Positions 1 to 10,447 of a DNA stretch of 48,898 nt are shown here, in pieces; the stretch's first letter is position 1, and every line of letters starts with the position of its first letter. The stretch lies in NCBI GenBank assembly GCA_003313425.1, contig NHZP01000120.1:1-48898 (forward strand), written 5' to 3'. The DNA is from Pseudopyrenochaeta lycopersici (lineage: Eukaryota; Ascomycota; Dothideomycetes; Pleosporales; Pseudopyrenochaetaceae). The notes beneath the pieces are model-generated. The model did not search any database. It saw nothing but the letters and a program-made list of their open reading frames with translations, and was not told the DNA's origin. A program made the position numbers and the translations under genes.

Positions 1-519
1 TGCGATTAGGATTCTTTACAATTCTCCCATAGAGAACACCGGCTAGGACCGGCCCGATCCCCCGTGCTACAGCCAGTAGCGAGCTCTTACATAGCGGCAA
101 CACTGCAACCGCACCAGCCGCAGTAACCACTACATGGGCACGCATTACGCGTGAGGAAGATCCTTCATAACTTATCGATGTGTCTCCACCACAAGAGCGC
201 TGGTCTTTCATAAGCAGCCACTTCATTGTGCCACCGTCAGTGACAACACAGCTCACTGAAACACAGTGATGCAGAAGCACTACGTGATGTTCAGCATAGC
301 ATAGATGTACCATGTTCTACACTCACATTCCATGTGTGCTACAACAAATGCAAATGGGACCTCCATCCCATTACCACACCAGCGCTGACAACTGTCACGT
401 ATTTGCTCCAGCCACGCTCTTGCTCGGGCATCCACCCATAAGCGCAAATATCTCTTGCTCCACAACACCGCGACATCTCTCCAAGTCGCATTACTCAAAC
501 GTTCCACATCCCATTTCAT
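1..519 (-). CDS. U0: divergent segment-family protein, spliced, C-terminus cut by window edge
   Basis: Exon 1 is 327-519 (ATG at 519, 64 codons plus one base). A GTGAGT donor begins at 326. A TTTCAG acceptor ends at 256, so exon 2 would run from 255 to beyond position 1 with no stop. The intron is 71 nt and phase 1, the same phase as the family intron. After the junction the protein has a pattern like the family's (a Ser-Cys strand, DG, KWL) and then a hydrophobic stretch that aligns loosely with the family's FAxLS...LP region. Similarity is weak, so family membership is an inference. A TATA box lies 163 bases upstream of the ATG. Confidence 0.5.
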
Positions 520-663
520 AGGAGCCCGTTGGGCGAGGGTCCCAAAAGGGTACCCATAAAGGCCTTCGATGGTGCACTAGGAGCACATCCGTGAAAAGTG
601 TGCCACACAATATCCACCAGAATATTATGCGTATCCCAAGGGAATGTAAACACACTCCGTGCC

Positions 664-778
664 AACAGCAGAGACGCTGTTGTTATATATGTCCCCGTCT
701 TGCGCGCCGCCAAGAAATACCAGTCCCTAGTGGGCAGTATATACTGCCTAGTCCCCGTGTCTATGTTCATAGACCAAT
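664..778 (-). promoter_or_regulatory. U0 promoter
   Basis: On the minus strand a CCAAT box (plus 774-778) is followed by a TATATAA element (plus 683-690) and a leader hairpin AACAGC/GCTGTT (664-682). The rest of the stretch up to the origin at 971 holds the conserved dyads and no gene. Confidence 0.65.
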
Positions 779-970
779 CAGACTAACGTCCTGAAAAAGA
801 GTGGGCAAACCAAGGTCAAACGACCCGCACCGTCCGTGCTCTGGCTTACTTACAGGGGGCAGCGCCTCTAGTCTTATTCAAGACTAACCCTTCGGTACTC
901 GCTCCACTCACAGGCTCTGCTTAATTGTAAAGTGTCTAGGATCAGAAGCGCAAGGCTCCTGACCACTTGA

Positions 971-1024
971 CAACTTTCTAGTGAAAGGAATCATATATAG
1001 GCAGAACGCCACACTAGAAAGTTG
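971..1024. other. Origin stem-loop, start of U1
   Basis: Left arm CAACTTTCTAGTG pairs over 13 bp with CACTAGAAAGTTG. The loop contains GAAAGGAA/TCATATATA, the inferred segment joint, and a small GGC...GCC stem. Confidence 0.8.
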
Positions 1025-1389
1025 AGTCGGGGCCCGTGCCCAACACGAGCCACATCTCCATGTGACCTGGGATCGCCTCCAGCCACAACAAAATTGGACT
1101 TACGCATTTTTTATTTTTTTTTGATGTTCCATCACAGGCCTCACGCCCTTACCAATACAGCTCCACACAACAAATCCTTCGTTTTTCGGATGGCCCTACC
1201 ATTACAAAATCAGTAACTACACCTGATACTAATAACAATTAATCTATCAACGTACTTCACCACAACGTACTAAATACAGCTACTACACAAAAATGTATTT
1301 CTCATCATAACAAGAGTACATAATAACTACTACCTTAGTACACACCCATACATAGGAATAAAGACCAGAAGAACTTACTGGTACCCATC

Positions 1390-2174
1390 TTACCAACAAC
1401 TTCTGCAACTCAGCCATTGCACACGCAACGGATGTATTTCTCCTACCGCATCGCTAATCCCAGTAAACCAATCCGACTTTAACGACCGCTTTATACCGGT
1501 AAAAACAATTCGCCCAAACAAACCTGGACAAGGACTCATCACATACCAATGCGCAGGGCTCACACCTCCTGTGCAGCGTGCATGCGCAGTCTACACGCGT
1601 ACTATAATACCCAAAGCGCAGTTGATGGAACAATGCCTCCACAACTTCGACATCCGGCCTCTGCCCCGACGGCGTTGTGACAAGAGGTAAAATGCGCTCC
1701 ACGACCACATCCAGTGCCTCTACCGAAAGCTCCGCAAACACAACCTGGCTCCGCACTTGATCCCTAACCAACGTATCCACCTTGAGGACCAGGACCGGAC
1801 TGTACTCTACCGCCTCGTTCACAGAACTCCTTGAAGTCATCGAGACACACTGCGTGTTTAGGAGAAACGCATTCGCGAGGAAGCCACCCGCTCTCTTTTG
1901 TTAGCCATACGTCTAAGGCACCATCCGGCTTTAGATGGCAGGTGAAAGAAATCAGTCGCTCCACCAGCCCTGTAACTCCGTAAGTTTGGGGAAACCCAAC
2001 CAGAGGAGAGAGAAAACAGTACTTACTAGGAATGTGCCTCCGCACCTGTTCAATGTTTACAGCTGTCCCAGGGAAGGGGGAGCCCCTCTGACCCGGCCGA
2101 AGCTGGTCGACTGACAGTGATTTACTGTCACCTGTACCCTCCGCATTACTGCACTGTCCCAGGAGCGACCCCAT
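1390..2174 (-). pseudogene. U1: segment-family gene, frameshifted copy of U14
   Basis: This copy matches the intact U14 gene (21958-22740) base for base except for an extra G at 1797-1798 and an extra A in 1501-1505. Both change the reading frame, so the frame is broken within exon 2. Exon 1 (ATG at 2174), the GTAAGT donor and the acceptor are intact. Two more single-base indels fall outside the gene. Because all differences are single-base indels, three in runs of 3-7 bases, and no substitution is seen, they may be sequencing errors rather than true decay. The 365 bases between the origin and the stop hold only the 3' hairpin and AT-rich sequence. Confidence 0.75.
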
Positions 2175-2229
2175 CGCGTTATAAAAGAAGGGAATAAAAG
2201 AGAATGTTCAGTCCCTGCAAACATTCACA

Positions 2230-2350
2230 CTCCATGAACGGGGACATCCTCCCCTCTTATATACATCTCTGTCTTGCGCAATGCCAAAACACGCTAGTCC
2301 CTAGTCGGCAAAGGGCTGCTCACTCCATGACTCTATGTCCATACACCAAT
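2230..2350 (-). promoter_or_regulatory. U1 promoter
   Basis: Minus-strand CCAAT (2346-2350), the CTAGTCCCTAG dyad and TATATAAG (2258-2263) precede a GGGGACATCCTCCCC leader hairpin and the ATG at 2174. Confidence 0.75.
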
Positions 2351-2541
2351 CAGAAGCCTGATTGAAAGAAAATGCGGCAACCCAGCGTCATCTGACCCGC
2401 GACGTCCGTGCTCTGGCTTACTTAAGAGTGCAGTGCCCCTAGCCTACAAGTAGTCTAACACTTCGTTGTTCCCTCCAGTCACAGGCTCTGCTTACAGGTA
2501 AAGTGTCCAGGGTAACCAGCGCAAGGCTGGTGACCACTTGA

Positions 2542-2584
2542 CAACTTTCTAGTGAAAGGAATCATATATAGCACTCGAAAGTTG
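2542..2584. other. Origin stem-loop, start of U2 (short-arm type)
   Basis: The right arm is only GAAAGTTG, giving an 8-bp stem; the loop keeps GAAAGGAATCATATATA. Confidence 0.75.
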
Positions 2585-3059
2585 ATTTCTGGTCTGTGCG
2601 CGCAGAATCCGCGCCACACCACCCCCTGTCCGCTCATCGCGCCACGCTGTCCCAACGTGACTGTCAGCCACACGCCCTGTGGACTTAGCAAATTTTTTTT
2701 GGAAATTCCATCTGAAGGGCTCACACCCTTAACAACTGAGCTCCGCACCCAACATTCTTTGCTCTTCTTCCCGAATCTACAAACCTTACATCGTACCATT
2801 AGTAACTATTCTATAGTTTTTGGGTTATCCTTATTTTAATGAATTTGGAATACTGTAAATAAACAAAAAGTACTTACTATTACCAAATGTACTTTTTTTG
2901 GGTTACTACATCTTAACCTGTCTCTTACTAGATACGACTCTGATAGACCACGTCTTCTTATAACCATCTAGCTGTCCTATAGACATGACTGCTACTCCAT
3001 AACCTTATGGCTGTACTACTCCTACTGTGTTGCTGATCCTACTCAACTACATACGCTTC

Positions 3060-3747
3060 CTATTGAGATAAACTCTATCAAATCCATTGGAATGGGAAAA
3101 CCTCCCTGACGCGGGCCTTATGCGTCTGCAAGGCCTACAGAAACCGAACTCGTTACATCCGCAGTCTACACTGCTGAGGAGGTTTCTCTAGCAGTATATG
3201 GAGCATACTCCATCAAGCTCTACAGCGTCTGCCCTCTGCCCCGACGACAGAATGAGAAGGGGTAAAATACTCTGGCAAGACGATGTCTAATGCCTCTAGA
3301 GAGAGCTTCGCAAATACAACGAGACAAAGAGTCTCGCCCTAGTAGTTCGTATCTGCCTTGAATACAAGGAGCGACTGTTGCGTCCCTCCCTGTCTACAGA
3401 GTTCTCCGTAGCGGTGAAGACACTCCGTGTGTTTTCTGCGAAATGCATTCGCGGGGAGGCTGCCCGCTCTCTTTGGTTACCCACCAATGTCGTCTGCCTG
3501 GCAAATCTGCCTAGGTAGTTAGTGACACACGCCGCTCCACTAGGGCTACTACTCTATCAGTTACAGTACCCAACTGATTGCGTGTCAGAAGAGAAAGATA
3601 CTCACTGTGCACGTGATCTCTCAACGCTGTGGATGTCCCTACAGACACTGGGCAGCGACATCCTGCCTGTACCCCATCTACTATAGATAGGAGGGTGGTT
3701 GTGCAAGCGGACCCCGCAAAAGCACACTATCCAGTATGCGACCCCAT
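3060..3747 (-). pseudogene. U2: decayed segment-family gene
   Basis: The ATG at 3747 has the family's usual start context (M-G-S), but codon 7 is TAG where relatives have Gln (CAG). The rest of exon 1 stays open to a GTGAGT donor in the family position. Exon 2 shows the LVE start, then another stop, then the TKESG and QCIS-like motifs, then frameshifts through the FA-LS and LP-GQ regions. Several independent lesions make this a genuine relic rather than a read error. The left end (about 3060) is approximate. From the origin to here (2585-3059) there is only AT-rich sequence and the 3' hairpin. Confidence 0.7.
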
Positions 3748-3799
3748 CGCAAAGTAGAAATAAAAAAGGATCCCTCAAGGGACTGCCACACTCCGTAGA

Positions 3800-3912
3800 A
3801 ACAGATCCTCTGTTGTTCCTATATACCTCTCTCTCTTGAGCGCTGCCAAGAAATACTAGTCCCTAGTAAGCAATAGAATGCACATTCCATGACTCTATAG
3901 ACATAGACCAAT
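3800..3912 (-). promoter_or_regulatory. U2 promoter
   Basis: CCAAT at 3908-3912, TATATA at 3820-3825 and a CAGAtccTCTG leader hairpin just left of the TATA are intact although the gene is broken. Confidence 0.65.
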
Positions 3913-4123
3913 TAAATCATAGATTTAGCTGGAGTGGGGCCAAGAGTGTCTCCCACGTGCCCACAACAGTCAGATGACCCGCACAGTCCGTGCTTTTGTA
4001 GGCTTACAAGGGGCAGAGGCCCTAGCCTACAAGTAGTCTAACACTCCGCTTCTCGTTCCACTCGTGGCCACAGCTTAAGGTAAAGTTACATGGGTCAGAA
4101 GCGCAAGGCTCCTGACCACTTGA

Positions 4124-4176
4124 CAACTTTCTAGTGAAAGGAATCATATATAGGCTGCGCCACACTAGAAAAGTTG
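4124..4176. other. Origin stem-loop, start of U3
   Basis: Arms CAACTTTCTAGTG and CACTAGAAAAGTTG; the right arm has one extra A. The loop has the standard GAAAGGAATCATATATA. Confidence 0.75.
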
Positions 4177-4565
4177 AGTCGTGGCTGAAAAATTTTTCAG
4201 CACCCCCGGTAAAACGTGACCTCCAGCCACAGCAAAAATGGACTTACGCATTTTTCGAGAGGTTTGATGTTCCATCTGAAGGGCTCCCACCCTTACTGAC
4301 CGAGCTCCGCACTACAATTTCTTCATTGTTCTTACTACTATGCAGAATCTGTACAACATAATTAATTTGTGTTACAATATATACGGATTTTTTTTTTTTT
4401 TTTAAAAAAAGAAACAGGAAATAAAATACCTATACCATGAGACAGGTACTTACCATTCCAAGCTATACAACTTCGTATACATCGACTCAACACCTATATC
4501 TATAGGTATAAAGGACCACCCTCTTTAATTACAATAGAGTACTGCCACTCCATGAGCCACATAAA

Positions 4566-5359
4566 CTACATCCTACTTGGACAAGTCAGCCAGTCAACAC
4601 CATGCGGCTGTACTACTCCAACTGCATTGGTAACACCGCTCCACCAGTTACACCCTGTACATAAGAATAGATTATCAAATCTACTGATCCAAAGGAACCT
4701 CCGCGAAGTATGGCTTACAAACCCACAAGGCTCACACCTTCTCTGCAGCGTACAGGCGCAGTCCACGCACGTACTGTACCACCCATGGTTCAACATAATG
4801 AACAATCTGTTCTCAAATAGGGCATTTGCCAACTGCCCCTCCGGCAATGCAAGAAGAGGGATAACGCGCTCCACCAGCACATCCAGTGCCACTACTGAGA
4901 GCTGAGCAAAAACAACGAAACTCCATACACGCCCATGGGCCGGTGCATCCACCTTAAGAACCAGGAGCGACTGCTGTGCGGCTCCCGAAACACAACCTTC
5001 CTTGTGACCTTCTAGACACTCCATGTGGTGTTGTTCCACACACTCGGCAGGAAAGCGTCCACTCTCTTTGGTAATCCACCAAGATCGCCTACGCGAAAGA
5101 CCTACGTAGACAGTAAGGGACATCCCATACTCCACAAACTCTGTGATGATGTTAGTCGGGGCCCTCCCCCAACTTCTTCCGTGTCTAGGGAAAAGGCAAG
5201 ACACTGACTGGGCACGTGATCTCTCACGCCTTCAAACTCCATGGGCGTCTCTACAGACAATGTACAGGAACTTCCTTCCTGTATCCTATCTATTGCAGAT
5301 AGAAAGGTGGATGTGCTAGTGGTCCCCACATCAGCACCCTGCCCGACACGCGACTCCAT
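4566..5359 (-). CDS. U3: segment-family protein, 241 aa, one intron
   Basis: Exon 1 is 5209-5359 and exon 2 is 4566-5140. The 68-nt intron (5141-5208) starts GTCAGT, has a CTAAC branch-like site and ends CACAG. It keeps the frame in phase 1. The ATG is chosen because it gives the family start M-E-S-R..GQG. Exon 2 shows, in order, the VEYG-SLT strand, W..TKESG, the Cys/His stretch around CVEQHH, LLVLKVD, FAQLSVVALDV, RVIPLLALP-GQ, the C-x-C-x5-C-x2-C cluster (DCACTLQRRCEPC), and a C-terminal WWSG-NAVG in place of SDAVG. Function is unknown. The Cys cluster suggests zinc binding. Confidence 0.75.
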
Positions 5360-5416
5360 CGCAATATAGCAGTAGAACAAAAGAAAACACTACATAATGT
5401 AGGACACATCCGTGAA

Positions 5417-5530
5417 AACAGATCCTCTGTTGTTCTTATATAGACATGTCCATGCTATCTCTGCCAAGACACACTAGTCCCTAGCAGGCAGAGGGCAGCC
5501 CATTCCATGACTCTATATTCATAGTCCAAT
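5417..5530 (-). promoter_or_regulatory. U3 promoter
   Basis: CCAAT at 5526-5530, CTAGTCCCTAG dyad, TATATA at 5437-5442, then an AACAGAtccTCTGTT leader hairpin (5417-5431). Confidence 0.75.
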
Positions 5531-5721
5531 CAGAAGCCTGATTAAATAAAATGTGGGTAACCTGAGATCAGATGACCCGCACAGTCCGTGCTTCGTGTTA
5601 CTTACCAGGGCTCTTGCCTCTAGCCTCTAAAGAGCCTAACCCTTCGGTACTCCCTCCAGTCGCGGGCAAAGCTTAGAGTAAAGCCGTCGTGGTCCCGAGC
5701 GCAAGGCTCTCGACCACTTGA

Positions 5722-5763
5722 CAACTTTCTAGTGAAAGGAATCATATATACACTCGAAAGTTG
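5722..5763. other. Origin stem-loop, start of U4 (short-arm type)
   Basis: Left arm CAACTTTC pairs with GAAAGTTG; loop GAAAGGAATCATATATA. Confidence 0.75.
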
Positions 5764-6107
5764 ACGGAATGGGCCCGTGCCCATCACAACCCGTCTGTGC
5801 GCAAAACGCGCCACAGCAACCCAGCGTGACTCTGCATGACCGTCAGCCACACGGAAAATGGACTTACGCATTTTTTTTTGATCTTCGGTATTCCATCCCA
5901 AGGGCGCCCACACCCTTCCTGACTGACCTCTGCACCACAAATCCTTTGTTGCTCTTACCACCGTACAAAGCCTACGCAATACAATTACTATACTTTACAA
6001 TACACCATAACTTTATTTTAAAGAAACAGAAAATAAAAGACATAAACCGTAAAATAGGTACTTACCAATACAAACTATACTACGTCCCTCTGTAACTCCA
6101 ACGTAAA

Positions 6108-6141
6108 TACTCAGTATTTTTTTTTGTGAATTTACTGAGTA
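6108..6141. terminator. Perfect 9-bp dyad with T-rich loop, 3' of the U4 gene
   Basis: TACTCAGTA (6108-6116) and TACTGAGTA (6133-6141) are exact inverted repeats around a T-rich spacer. It sits in the 711-base non-coding 3' part of U4, where no gene is supported. A role in 3'-end formation is an inference. Confidence 0.4.
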
Positions 6142-6474
6142 CTAACAGAAACAAACAACCGGCATTCACCGTTCCCAGCAAGAGACTAGCTCTGCAGCTA
6201 TATTGTACCATACACCAAACGCTCCCACAGCGCAAATCCTTGACGCAATATGTATAACACCTACACGGTGAACGAAGCCTTAACAGAGGACGCATCCTGC
6301 CTGCCGTGTCCCACTATTGAGACCCTATGCATACAACCCAGAATCGCTGCTCCACAGCTAAGAGAGTCAAAACAACTTATAGAAGCGCACCGTGCTACCA
6401 AAAAACGGAGCATGGTAGGGCATGTTTTTGTTTTGCCCCTAGCAGAAACGACATTGCCGTGAAATGTAGATGCT

Positions 6475-6958
6475 CTACACCAGAGCACGCGCGTAATACC
6501 TTCCCGTGCATCGCCATAAAACCAACGAGAGCGCCACCAGCGCTGCCACAAAAGCAACAACCGCAAGAACGGTTGCTAACAACACATCGCTCGCTCCACG
6601 GCTACCAGTTGAGCCGCCTCCTCCGTTCATACCACTAGGTAGAGGCAACGTAGTCACGTGCGGCCACGACGTGCTTGCCACCCAAGTAGCCACTGTCTTG
6701 CTACTCGTATCATCCCTCCGGAAGAACACGCTTTCATGTGAGCGGGTTGGCGAACCCCCCTCGTCCACACTACGTAAAAGTGTGGTACCCATGGCTATGA
6801 GCATACCATCCGTACGCATTGCGCGCGACAACAGCGTCCCGCGCTCGAGACAATTGGCCAATTCTGTAACACACCTCCGTGTGACGCACCGCAGCTGTGC
6901 AAAAAAAGGCCCCGCATAGCACAGCCAAAGAAGAGAACAGAATCACGGCAGACGCCAT
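6475..6958 (-). CDS. U4: predicted type I membrane protein with one apparent frameshift
   Basis: The ATG at 6958 opens a typical signal peptide (short start, then a hydrophobic stretch ending AFFC). The reading frame changes in or near the A7 run at 6901-6907. A one-base-shorter run would join it to the second frame, which is open from there to the stop at 6475. The second part has Cys residues, a Ser/Thr/Gly-rich stalk, a strongly hydrophobic segment of about 24 residues (VLLATV...VLW) and a short basic tail. That is the plan of a signal-anchored surface glycoprotein of about 160 aa. The shift may be a sequencing error, a real mutation, or programmed. It is unlike the family genes and I recognise no homolog. 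Confidence 0.6.
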
Positions 6959-7018
6959 TCTCTTTATAATTCTGCTACAAGCACAGTCCGTGCAGAAGCT
7001 AAGCGCTAAAGAACACCC

Positions 7019-7117
7019 TATATAGCGCCCTACCGACTGGTCCTCTCTGCCGAGATATACTATTCCATACTTGGCAGGGTTCTGCCCACTCCATGCTGTC
7101 TATGTTCATAGACCAAT
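7019..7117 (-). promoter_or_regulatory. U4 promoter
   Basis: CCAAT at 7113-7117, a TCTATG/CATAGA dyad beside it, and TATATAGG at 7019-7024, about 60 bases upstream of the ATG. Confidence 0.7.
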
Positions 7118-7303
7118 TAGATCACAGATCAAAGCGTGCCACACCATGTCAGACGACCACACGTCCGTGCTTTGCTGTGGTTACTAAGTGCAGCGCCCCT
7201 AGTCTTATTCAAGACTACCGCTTCGCTACTCCTTCCAGTCGTTGGCCCTGCTTACATGTAAAGTGTCAGGGGTCAAGGAGCACGGGGCTCCTCGACCACT
7301 TGA

Positions 7304-7357
7304 CAACTTTCTAGTGAAAGGAATCATATATAGGCAAAACGCCACACTAGAAAGTTG
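7304..7357. other. Origin stem-loop, start of U5
   Basis: Full 13-bp arms around GAAAGGAATCATATATAGGC. Confidence 0.8.
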
Positions 7358-7809
7358 AGGATGGGCCCGTGCCCCCCCCATGTGCCACACATCCATGTGA
7401 CTCAGCTTGGCCTCCAGCCACAGGGAAATTGGTCTTCGCCAATTTTGACAGAGAACAAGTGATTTTCCAAATCACAACGCTCCTAAACTATACCTATTGA
7501 AGCATTAAAATTCATCCTCACCATTTTGGTAGGACTGCAAACAGAGAACACACCCTGATATGAGTATCATACAAGTACATTGTCGCCCTACTATAATAAG
7601 CTACGCATTAAACAAACAGGAAAAAGTAACGCCGTACATTACCACAATCATCGGTTGCAACACCACAATGACCCACTGGCCATGTCCCACAAAGGCACCC
7701 GCCTGCTTATACAACACGTCTCTACATAACATTTCATAGCGTAACGTCCTGTCTCTACCAGAAGAAAAACAAGAACTAATACAGTAGGGGACACCTCTTG
7801 TACTACGTA

Positions 7810-8491
7810 CTAATAACCCACTGAGCGTGCACGCAGCGTTGTAACAAGATAATGTAGTTCCACGTGACTCTCCAAGCCCTCTGCAATATAGCAAAGTATC
7901 AGATTAAAGAGACTCACGACCAATGTGAGCCTCGACAATTGCATAAAGCCGTTCCACTTCTACGCGTAACGCTTCCACCGACTGTAATAGTTCGGTACCA
8001 CCGCCACGCCCTCTTCCGGGCTTACGACAAACACAAACACGCCGTGATGGAGACGTTCTCTCCATACGCGTACGCTTCGCATTCCTTGTCCCATCAGAGC
8101 CCTGATCGGAAGAAGACTCTTCAGAATCTACGATGCACCACCGCTTCCGTCGCGGCTTACCCCTCGCCACCCGGTCTCGTGCAAACAATGGTGATGCACC
8201 TACAGCAGTACAGTTGATACTGTTAGGACCATCCGCCCCATTCGCTTCGCTGCAAGAGGTACCCTGCGATGCATCCAGCACGCACTCATCATCGCCAACG
8301 ATAAACCCATCGAGATCAGTATCCTCTGAATCTCCATCCGGCTCAGTACTAGACATTCCGTCATGGTTACGTGAACGCGCAGCCGCTGAAACCATGTAAG
8401 CTACTCCATATCAAACGCTATACATAACTGTATACAGCTACTACTTACAAGACTCCGTTATAAAATAAGACGCAACACTTGTTTGCGCCAT
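7810..8491 (-). CDS. U5: charged protein with nuclear-localisation-like clusters and C-terminal coiled coil, spliced, about 193 aa
   Basis: The main exon is 7918-8385. Upstream, an ATG at 8491 opens a 14-codon exon (8449-8491) that ends at a GTAAGT donor; the acceptor TTTCAG ends at 8386. Downstream, a GTGAGT donor at 7917 and TTGCAG acceptor give a last exon 7810-7880 (37-nt intron, short, so less certain). All joins keep frame. Without splicing the central frame alone gives 163 aa from an ATG at 8395. The protein has an acidic Asp/Glu/Ser stretch, two basic clusters (KPRRKRW; KRTRMERTSPSRR), another acidic serine run (SEESSSDQGS), a Gly/Arg patch, and leucine heptads at the end. A nuclear regulatory or DNA-binding role is an inference; no homolog is recognised. 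The 452 bases 7358-7809 hold no supported gene. Confidence 0.65.
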
Positions 8492-8564
8492 AACAATAGT
8501 ACGCTGTACACCCACCTCCGTGTACTCTTAGTTAAGAGTGTTGCTGGAAAACATCCGTCCCACC

Positions 8565-8685
8565 TCCGTGAAAACAGAGAAGCTGTTATGATTATATACC
8601 TCTCTATCTTGCGCACTGCCAAGACACACTAGTCCCTACGAGGCAGAGGCGTGCCTACTCCCTATGTCTACATTCATAGACCAAT
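8565..8685 (-). promoter_or_regulatory. U5 promoter
   Basis: CCAAT at 8681-8685, TATATA at 8593-8598, and a leader hairpin AACAG-AGAAG-CTGTT to its left. The distance to the ATG at 8491 (about 100 bases) supports that ATG rather than the one at 8395. Confidence 0.7.
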
Positions 8686-8878
8686 CAGAATTTTATTCTG
8701 AGAAAGAGTGGGCAAGCAGTGATCATCTGATCAGCACGCGCCCGTGCTCTGCGTTGCTTAGTAAGTGCAGCGCCTCTAGTCTTTAAAAAGACTAACCCTT
8801 CGGTACTCCCTCCAGTCGTAGGCTCTGCTTAGATGTAAAGTGTCCAGGGTCTCCAGCACGAGGCTGGTGACCACTTGA

Positions 8879-8921
8879 CAACTTTCTAGTGAAAGGAATC
8901 ATATATAGCACTCGAAAGTTG
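8879..8921. other. Origin stem-loop, start of U6 (short-arm type)
   Basis: Left arm CAACTTTC pairs with GAAAGTTG; loop standard. Confidence 0.75.
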
Positions 8922-9153
8922 AGGGAGGGTCTGTGCGCGAAATCCGCGCCACAGCTAACGTGACTCTGCCTGGCCCTCCAGCCACAACAAAATGGACTTA
9001 CGCATTTTTCGAGAGGTTTGATGTTCCATTAACAGGGCGCCCACACCCTTCATGACGACAGCTCCGCCATACAAATTCTTTTTTCTTGGCTTCTGTACAA
9101 AACCTACATACAATAATTAGTGAATAATACAAACCAATCTAAAACTGTGCATA

Positions 9154-9186
9154 ATACTACTCTATTTCTTTGGCTAGGAGTAGTAT
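9154..9186. terminator. Perfect 9-bp dyad 3' of the U6 gene
   Basis: ATACTACTC (9154-9162) and GAGTAGTAT (9178-9186) form a hairpin in the 432-base non-coding 3' part of U6. It resembles the U4 dyad in placement but not in sequence. Confidence 0.4.
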
Positions 9187-9353
9187 ACAACTCAAATAGT
9201 ACCTCTACCGATAATATGGCGTCCGCAAAAAAACATAAAACTGGCTCTACCTACCAAAATTAACCCATACTGCGTAAAGCTATGAAAAACAAGCCTATTC
9301 AGTAACATACCCTAACGCTTCTACTAAGGCTAGTTTACCAGTAACATCTACTG

Positions 9354-10142
9354 TTACAAGCATAAACCATCAACATAACAATTAACTTCCTCGAGAAGAC
9401 GTGTAAGACGACACATCTCTAAAAAAATGGCCTCTAGCTCCGCAGTAAAAGATACCATCTGCCGATACTCTTGACGTTTCTTATCATCAACAGCGCTCCT
9501 CGTGCTCAACAACGTGTACCCGCCACTATCGTAACGTCGAAATCCCCCACGAACGGCCACTTCATAGCCAGACTGGTTTACGCCGACAGCCTCGAGTCCG
9601 GTGCCAAAACAACCGGCAGAAAAGGGAGCTCCACGACTCCATCGCTCGAGTTCATCGCGGAAAAACTCCTTCCGCACCTTGCCATGACACGGTACCCGCT
9701 CAATAGTAACATTCCACTCGCTCCGCTGCAGATGGAGACGTCGAGACGAATGCGCTACCCGAGTCCGCTGCGCAAACGACACCAACACTTCATACTCCGT
9801 ACAGGAACCTATCGGGGACACTCCATGAGAACCCACGGGTCTCACTGCGGCTACCAACCATGATGGCGCTTCCCAGCGCACCGTACGCCCACCGATACTA
9901 TTCAGAACACCTCCCAGTAGTTGAGCAAACTCAACCTCGCTAAGCGCGGCGGTGGGAACAGACGTCGAGTAACGCATACGCCCACTCTGAAGCCGGGTCT
10001 CCAATTGTCGCATCCTGACAACAACCCTACTCGGAATGCACACTGTGCAGACGCAGAGGACACGCCGACCACGGCGTACAATATGACTAGAACTGTACAG
10101 TCCATGAAGACCGCTCCGCTGCCCACTCTCTAACACTACCAT
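9354..10142 (-). CDS. U6: unrecognised 262-aa protein
   Basis: The frame is open without introns. ATG 10142 is the first ATG of the frame; upstream the frame runs into promoter sequence. The protein is not a member of the segment family. It has no signal peptide. Basic residues are scattered through the first 60 residues, followed by a mixed alpha/beta-like centre. A charged C-terminal part (AVDDKKRQEYRQM, then leucine-spaced residues) looks helical or coiled-coil. No catalytic motif of a rolling-circle initiator (HUH, Walker A) is seen. A structural or replication-accessory role cannot be told apart. Confidence 0.65.
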   Translation of the reverse strand: MVVLESGQRSGLHGLYSSSHIVRRGRRVLCVCTVCIPSRVVVRMRQLETRLQSGRMRYSTSVPTAALSEVEFAQLLGGVLNSIGGRTVRWEAPSWLVAAVRPVGSHGVSPIGSCTEYEVLVSFAQRTRVAHSSRRLHLQRSEWNVTIERVPCHGKVRKEFFRDELERWSRGAPFSAGCFGTGLEAVGVNQSGYEVAVRGGFRRYDSGGYTLLSTRSAVDDKKRQEYRQMVSFTAELEAIFLEMCRLTRLLEEVNCYVDGLCL

Positions 10143-10205
10143 GTGTCCGCTCCACAGACAAATCTCAGCCGGTGTATCCAAACAGCCAGCACTACCAGGA
10201 GTGAC

Positions 10206-10261
10206 TAGTCCCTAGTTGGCAGTGTCCTGCCCGCCCCCCGTGTCTATGTTCATAGACCAAT
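10206..10261 (-). promoter_or_regulatory. U6 promoter without a clear TATA box
   Basis: CCAAT (10257-10261), the TCTATG/CATAGA dyad and CTAGTCCCTAG (10206-10216) are present. Where other units have TATATAA there is only GGATACACC (plus about 10171-10179), and the leader hairpin is absent. Confidence 0.6.
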
Positions 10262-10447
10262 TAGATCGAAGATCAAAGCGTGCCACACCATGTCAGATGA
10301 CCACACGTCCGTGCTTTGCTGTGGTTACTAAGTGCAGCGCCCCTAGTCTTTAAAAAGACTAACACTCCGTTGCGATCTCCAATCGCGGGCTCTGCTTACA
10401 GGTAAAGTGTCAGGGGTCAAGGAGCACGGGGCTCCTCGACCACTTGA

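Noticed and set aside
516..770. 84-aa minus-strand frame in U0
   Set aside because: It spans the TATA box and leader hairpin and has no family motifs; it is promoter sequence read by chance.
6080..6566. Two further minus-strand frames downstream of the U4 gene
   Set aside because: They start inside or after the U4 gene, lack a promoter and show no protein-like pattern beyond chance.
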